Source: JBBQLG01 sp038327655 (GTDB lineage: Bacteria; Bacteroidota; Bacteroidia; Cytophagales; Spirosomataceae). Taken from it: a DNA stretch of 64,000 nucleotides. Shown here piece by piece: positions 60,044 to 64,000 of this stretch. A program made the position numbers and the translations under genes. The stretch covers positions 1 through 64,000 of the forward strand of contig JBBQLG010000009.1 in the NCBI GenBank assembly GCA_038327655.1. The letters are read 5' to 3'. The notes under the pieces were generated by a model, which saw nothing but the letters and a program-made list of their open reading frames with translations, was not told the origin of the DNA and did no database searches. How positions within the stretch are numbered: position 1 is the first letter of the stretch; every line of letters begins with the position of its first letter.

Positions 60044-61540
60044 ATGATAAAAGTCATTTCTTTCCTACTGCTGAGTTGCCTTTTCGTATCGGCCTGTAAA
60101 GAGCAGGTCATCGACGAAGGCATCCTGCCCATCACCCTGCCCGCCACCACTGACGCCGACGGCGGAACCTGGCGTACCATCGTACTGAAATCGGCGGCTG
60201 AGGTTTCCGTTCCCCAACCGGCATCCAGCACGTCGGCGGCTTATCAGAGTGAGTTCACCAAAGTAAAAAGCGACGTGGAGGGCCTGGCTCCCGAACAAAT
60301 TACCGCGCTGAGTTATTGGGCCGTTGGGGGCGTACTGCGCTGGAATCAGATTGCCCGGCAGTTGATGGCCAAGTACAACACCGGACCCGGCTACGACAAC
60401 GTGACGGGGCAGGTGGCTACCGGTGATACGACTAATCCGTTTGCCAACTCACCCAACGCGGCCCGGCTGTATACCCTGCTGAGTGTAGCGCAGTACGATG
60501 CCTTAGTGGTGACCTGGCGGGCCAAATACCAGTACAACAGGCCCTCGCTCATCAAACAGGGGGTTGCGGCCCGGGTGCCCGTACTCGATGTGCCCTCCTA
60601 CCCGTCCGAGGATGCGGCCGTTGCCGAAGCCTCCTGCCAGATCTTGGCGTACTTCTTTCCGGGCGAAACCGACTGGCTCAAAACCAAAGCCGCTGAGCAC
60701 AAGCAAAGCCGGATTTCGGCGGGGGCCAACGTCCCCAGCGACGTAAAAGCGGGCGAAGACCTGGCGGTAGCGGTCGCAGCGAAGGTGATTGCCCGCGCCA
60801 AAACCGACCGCTTAGGCGCGGGAGTTTCCACGAACTGGGAAACCCTGCGGACCAAAGCCGCTTATGATGTGAAGTGGAAGAGTTTGGAAAATCCGGTTCG
60901 GTCACCGGTGCTGCCGCTGGCGGGGAGCCTGAAAACGTGGTTCGACTCAACCGCCGTGTTCGCAACGGCACCGGGTGCGCCCCCGTTGACCACCTCGCCC
61001 GACTTTCAGAAAGCCCTGACCGAAGTGCGTGATCTGGCCAGCATCCGCACCCGCGAACAGTACCGGATTGCCGCCTACTGGGCCGATGGCATTGGCACTT
61101 ACACGCTCCCCGGCCACTGGAATTTTATCGCCGAAGGCCTTATTCAGCAAGCCAGCCAAAACGAACTGCGGGCCGCCCGCACGTACGCGCTCATGAACCG
61201 GACCATCCAGGATGGAGCCGCCGTTACGTGGCTCACCAAGTACAAATACTTCGTTCCCCGCCCCTCGCAGCTTGACCTGACGATCAAAACCGCCACCGGT
61301 ATTCCCAACTATCCGGCTTACACGTCTGAGCATGCTACCTTTTCCAGCGCAGCCGCTGCCGTGCTGAGCTACCTGTTCCCCAACCAGGCCAGTACCCTGA
61401 CGGCGCAGGCCCACGAAGCGGTGCTGTCGCAGTTGTACGGGGGCATTCAGTACCGGTTCGACAATGAGGCTGGTGCGGCTACGGGCACGGGCGTCGGCCG
61501 GATTGCAATAGACTGGGCCAAAGCCGACGGGGCAAAGTAA
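60044..61540 (+). CDS. Vanadium haloperoxidase-fold lipoprotein with altered active site
   Basis: A 498-residue SPII lipoprotein (lipobox LFVSAC, Cys19) with the PAP2/vanadium haloperoxidase fold. Motif 1 KYKYFVPRPSQ (about 398-408) is present and motif 2 reads YTSEHATFSSAA (about 426-437), keeping the His. Motif 3 reads LSQLYGGIQYRFDNEAG (about 462-478), where the family has SR...GIH. The Arg and the vanadate-binding His are both replaced by Gln (codons CAG). If the alignment is right, the protein may not bind vanadate. It is preceded by an outer-membrane protein and a long palindrome. Confidence 0.82.
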   Translation: MIKVISFLLLSCLFVSACKEQVIDEGILPITLPATTDADGGTWRTIVLKSAAEVSVPQPASSTSAAYQSEFTKVKSDVEGLAPEQITALSYWAVGGVLRWNQIARQLMAKYNTGPGYDNVTGQVATGDTTNPFANSPNAARLYTLLSVAQYDALVVTWRAKYQYNRPSLIKQGVAARVPVLDVPSYPSEDAAVAEASCQILAYFFPGETDWLKTKAAEHKQSRISAGANVPSDVKAGEDLAVAVAAKVIARAKTDRLGAGVSTNWETLRTKAAYDVKWKSLENPVRSPVLPLAGSLKTWFDSTAVFATAPGAPPLTTSPDFQKALTEVRDLASIRTREQYRIAAYWADGIGTYTLPGHWNFIAEGLIQQASQNELRAARTYALMNRTIQDGAAVTWLTKYKYFVPRPSQLDLTIKTATGIPNYPAYTSEHATFSSAAAAVLSYLFPNQASTLTAQAHEAVLSQLYGGIQYRFDNEAGAATGTGVGRIAIDWAKADGAK

Positions 61541-61740
61541 CCGTCAGTTTTCAGGCCCGGCGGAGCGCGATGCCAGCGGTGTGTCCGTCGATTTCCGATT
61601 ACCGCTGACCAACGAAGCCACCGCCCGCATGACCAACCGATCGTCAAGATCGAGGCCTTAAGATCAATCGTCAGAACGGCGGGGTTGGCGTCATTGATTA
61701 CGCGCATGCCTCGCGGTTATGAAGGAGTTAGTTCATTCAC
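61541..61740 (+). other. Gene-like relic region after the haloperoxidase-like gene
   Basis: This 200-base stretch has the high GC of coding DNA but only short open frames. One encodes GVSVDFRLPLTNEATARMTN before a stop, and a second encodes GLKINRQNGGVGVIDYAHASRL before another stop. They may be broken pieces of one gene, but no family was recognised. A strong terminator follows, after which the composition changes to AT-richer DNA. Confidence 0.35.
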
Positions 61741-61793
61741 CACAAAAAACAAATCCCGCTGACAGAGTTTGTCAGCGGGATTTGTTTTTTGTG
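61741..61793. terminator. Strong bidirectional terminator
   Basis: CACAAAAAACAAATCCCGCT plus GACA pairs with TGTCAGCGGGATTTGTTTTTTGTG across a short loop of about 5 bases. The T-run and the A-run on the other side make it work for both the haloperoxidase-like gene and the convergent three-gene operon. It marks the composition boundary. Confidence 0.92.
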
Positions 61794-61904
61794 CTCCCGA
61801 AGGAATAAGAACTGTTACTGATAGTCAGCATCTTACGCAGATATTCGGATGAATATTCGGAAAAACAGGCCATTTTGAGGGGGTTCGGCTCTTCCCAGGA
61901 GTTT

Positions 61905-62324
61905 TTATTTAATTTCTAAATCGTTGACTTTAAGGCCCAGCGCCACCAGATACTCTCGAAATTGATAACCCGTCATCTCACCCAGCTTCGTACTGAAGAG
62001 TTTTTCTCTGGCGGCCACTTTAGTTTTTGCTTCATAGTCATTCACCAACCTGTCTATCATTTCGGGATGGTCAATTATATACATTTTGATTTTTTCAATC
62101 GGCAAACCTGACAGATGATTATAGTCTACATCGTCGTTCAACTGCCCGCTATGTTTCAGATCTATTCGGTAGGCAATCAGCCTTTTAAAGGCATGCATTA
62201 CCGCGTCTACTTCTGGCAAATCGTACTCAGATCGCCAGTCTAAGACATCCCGGTTTTTAATTTTGATGTCGGCTAAGTACTTTCGCAATGTCTCAATTTC
62301 AGTTGCTGAGGGTATGTGATCCAT
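61905..62324 (-). CDS. Hypothetical small protein, third gene of the OLD-like operon
   Basis: A 139-residue, mostly helical soluble protein with no hydrophobic segments. It has charged helices (EIETLRKYLADIKIKNRDVLDW; YEAKTKVAAREKLFS) and a final VALGLKVNDLEIK strand. No family was recognised. It begins 27 bases after the end of the winged-helix/membrane protein gene and shares its AT-rich composition. Candidate roles are an adaptor or toxin-like component of the system; nothing in the sequence decides. Confidence 0.6.
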   Translation of the reverse strand: MDHIPSATEIETLRKYLADIKIKNRDVLDWRSEYDLPEVDAVMHAFKRLIAYRIDLKHSGQLNDDVDYNHLSGLPIEKIKMYIIDHPEMIDRLVNDYEAKTKVAAREKLFSTKLGEMTGYQFREYLVALGLKVNDLEIK

Positions 62325-62351
62325 AATTGTTCTTTATGAAAAAACCTGCAT

Positions 62352-62873
62352 TTATTTCGTCTTTGGTTGAATGGGCTGAAAGCCCGGAAGGGATCGGCTT
62401 TGTGCAAGGCTGGACTGTATCGAATCTATGCTGCGCGATACTCTTTCAAGTTCTGTCGTTAATGCACTAATCTCCTTATCCTTTGCTCTTGAATCCGCAT
62501 ATTGAAGTACACTCAATACAATCGGAATGGCAGACAGCGCGCCCACGATCCAGGCTACACGCAGTGACTTTTTAGCTGAAGCGGTTGCGTCGACGGTAGC
62601 AGCGGCACTGTCGAGCGCGGCCTGGTGGGCTTCGTTTTGTCGCTGCTCGCTGTTGGCTAACCACTTCTCAAAGCTGCCGGCCTTAATCACCTCATAACCC
62701 TTCTCAGTTAGTCTATTGGATCTTGTGCCGTTAAGCTCAATCAGGCCGTAGGCTTTCATTTGATCCATGTTCTGGTTATAAGCCATTGCGGCTTCATCCA
62801 TGAAGTATTGAGTATCCTCCCTTTTGTCGCGAATGTCTTTAAGCAGGTCGACTATTTCAGTCGAGTCGCTCAT
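62352..62873 (-). CDS. Winged-helix-like protein with one membrane helix and coiled coil
   Basis: A 173-residue protein with a probable winged-helix-like N terminus (about 20-70: MAYNQNMDQMKAYGLIEL, then NRLTEKGYEVIKAG). An alanine-rich helix (about 80-102) leads to a transmembrane helix (VAWIVGALSAIPIVLSVL, about 106-123) and a C-terminal coiled coil (about 128-158: SALTTELERVSRSIDSIQSSL in part). An ATG 20 codons upstream would overlap the ATPase gene by 44 bases; the ATG at 62873 leaves a 16-base gap and is preferred. It could anchor or sense for the ATPase upstream. Family unknown. Confidence 0.65.
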   Translation of the reverse strand: MSDSTEIVDLLKDIRDKREDTQYFMDEAAMAYNQNMDQMKAYGLIELNGTRSNRLTEKGYEVIKAGSFEKWLANSEQRQNEAHQAALDSAAATVDATASAKKSLRVAWIVGALSAIPIVLSVLQYADSRAKDKEISALTTELERVSRSIDSIQSSLAQSRSLPGFQPIQPKTK

Positions 62874-62889
62874 AGTACGGCACTGCGGT

Positions 62890-64000
62890 TTACTGTTCGA
62901 GCAACTGACGAACGAACTTTCGGGCTTCTTCAAAATCTGGATTATCCTTCAGCCCTCCTTTCTCAAGCACTTGATTAACCCATTTCGGACCGTGATCGCT
63001 GATACTTCTATCAAAACCCTCTATTTCTCCTACCTCAAGGATGTGCAAGCCTTTTGCTCTGCATTTGGCTAACAATTCAGTAAGACTTGAACTTGGCCCC
63101 CCACGGGGTACGTAACTTTTACCCGAATTTTTGGCCTCGCTCCAGGGATTAGTTCTTTTTAAAACATCTCTTATTTCATCTGCTTTCTTAGATGGAAATT
63201 CGTTCGTAGGGATGTCCAAAAGAATAGCCTCGATAGCTGCCTTAATAATATTTGCGTTTGTTTGAACTGCTTTGCTGTTAATTGAATTCACTACAACCTT
63301 CCAGTCTGCTTCTACGTCAGTCCAGTCGCCATTTAAGCCTTCGTATATATCCTTGAAGGTATCTTTATTGTTAAGCACATCAAAATCGGTCACGGCAAGT
63401 ACCGTGACCCCAATCTGCACCAAAGCATTAATCGCAACTTTAATACGGTGCTTACCACCACAGTGAATGAAAAGTACATCAGGCCTTGTTTTTCCTGAAT
63501 CATTTGTTATGGCGTCGATAACTGCCTGAAAGAATCTACAATCACCATCACTTTCACAAATAATGACTTTAGAGTGAAACAGGCCGCTTAAAATATTGGA
63601 ATGCTTTAACAGTGGATCGCTCCACAAACTTTTCATGTCATTACTATTTAATTCGCTAATGCGATTTGTTGAACCATCCCTCTGAATTCTAATAATTTTC
63701 ACTCTATCAGTATGCTTATCTATAAGCCCTTTTAAGAAGTCTTCACTATGGGTAGATAAGAAAAGCTGTTTATCTGATGGAAGCTCATTCGCCAGCATTT
63801 TTCCCAGAAGATAAGCCTGCGGAGGGTGTAAAAAGGCTTCTGGCTCATCAATTATTAGCATGTTTTGTTTGCCGACAAATGTGCTTAAAAGCACACCCAC
63901 AAAACTTCTCATTCCATCTCCCTGCTCTTCAAGAGTTGGGAGCTTATACAGTCTCTGTAAATATTCCGTTGATAATGGGTGTTGACCTTCATTCAACGCA
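62890..64000 (-). CDS. OLD-like ABC ATPase with TOPRIM domain, N terminus cut by window edge
   Basis: At least 369 residues, open to the right edge, so the N terminus with Walker A is outside the window. Visible here are a signature-like segment EEQGDGMRSFVGVLLSTFVG, Walker B LIIDEPEAFLHPP and the H-loop LFLSTHSEDFL, all of the SMC/RecF-like ABC type. A TOPRIM domain follows with VIICESDGDCRFF and VTDFDVL (acidic residues in place). This is the architecture of OLD family nucleases (as in P2 Old, Gabija GajA and PARIS AriA). Downstream come the winged-helix/membrane gene (16 bases) and a small unknown. AT-richer than the chromosome to its left. No UvrD helicase (GajB) or AriB-like DUF4435 gene follows. 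Confidence 0.85.
   Translation of the reverse strand, partial: ALNEGQHPLSTEYLQRLYKLPTLEEQGDGMRSFVGVLLSTFVGKQNMLIIDEPEAFLHPPQAYLLGKMLANELPSDKQLFLSTHSEDFLKGLIDKHTDRVKIIRIQRDGSTNRISELNSNDMKSLWSDPLLKHSNILSGLFHSKVIICESDGDCRFFQAVIDAITNDSGKTRPDVLFIHCGGKHRIKVAINALVQIGVTVLAVTDFDVLNNKDTFKDIYEGLNGDWTDVEADWKVVVNSINSKAVQTNANIIKAAIEAILLDIPTNEFPSKKADEIRDVLKRTNPWSEAKNSGKSYVPRGGPSSSLTELLAKCRAKGLHILEVGEIEGFDRSISDHGPKWVNQVLEKGGLKDNPDFEEARKFVRQLLEQ

Overview
The window looks like the chromosome of a member of the Bacteroidota, most likely the order Cytophagales and close to Spirosoma, Fibrella or Larkinella. The indications are: promoters with the Bacteroidota -7 element TAnnTTTG; SPII lipoproteins and TonB receptors with N-terminal CarboxypepD-like plug extensions; bacillithiol synthesis (BshA); ComA-type phosphosulfolactate synthase; MerC and MbnP/MbnH families; and abundant palindromic intergenic repeats. 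Placement at genus level is inference. No rRNA, tRNA or CRISPR array was recognised.

Layout. 1-5.9 kb is core metabolism: comA, dedA, aroE, a quinol monooxygenase-like protein, nagA, ribD and prmC. 6-8.8 kb holds a MoxR ATPase and then an AT-richer two-gene unit encoding a six-helix membrane protein and a TIR-like/GAF-like protein. 9.1-16.5 kb is a leftward surface-polysaccharide cluster: an EamA-type transporter, two large polytopic membrane proteins, a GT2 glycosyltransferase, an MBOAT acyltransferase and an esterase that sits between two copies of the MBOAT 3' end. 16.6-20.3 kb holds an orphan membrane protein, an LptF/G permease and the divergent mntR/mntH pair. 20.5-23.6 kb is an AT-richer patch with a serine hydrolase and a complete IS3-family element. 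23.7-29 kb carries a lipid hydroxylase, NDH-2, BshA and a UbiA prenyltransferase.

29-35.7 kb is metal-centred. A TonB receptor and its lipoprotein are divergent from merC across three palindromic, Zur-like boxes. They are followed by a TrxR-like flavoprotein, an OsmC-like gene relic and the MbnH/MbnP pair. 35.8-39.3 kb is a single-chain type IIG restriction-modification protein whose reading frame crosses an 11-G run, a likely phase-variation switch. 39.7-47.8 kb holds pyruvate:quinone oxidoreductase, a CDF exporter, a deformylase-like protein, CsaA, a PQQ-type dehydrogenase-like protein, a LuxE-like synthetase and an NtrC-type regulator with no HTH domain. 48-50.7 kb has a vanadium haloperoxidase-like lipoprotein and an ECF sigma factor with a Spy-like membrane protein.

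51.6-57.3 kb is a leftward run with a redox theme: a cNMP-domain histidine kinase, a fused response regulator/glutaredoxin-fold/TrxR-fold flavoprotein, a UBP zinc finger, and EgtB and EgtD for ergothioneine. 57.5-61.5 kb holds a phytase-like esterase, an outer-membrane protein and a second haloperoxidase-fold protein that lacks key vanadate ligands. From about 61.7 kb to the right edge, past a strong terminator, is an AT-richer three-gene operon: an OLD-like ABC ATPase/TOPRIM protein cut by the edge, a membrane-anchored winged-helix/coiled-coil protein, and a small unknown. With the TIR-GAF pair and the type IIG gene, it is the best candidate for a defence-type system.
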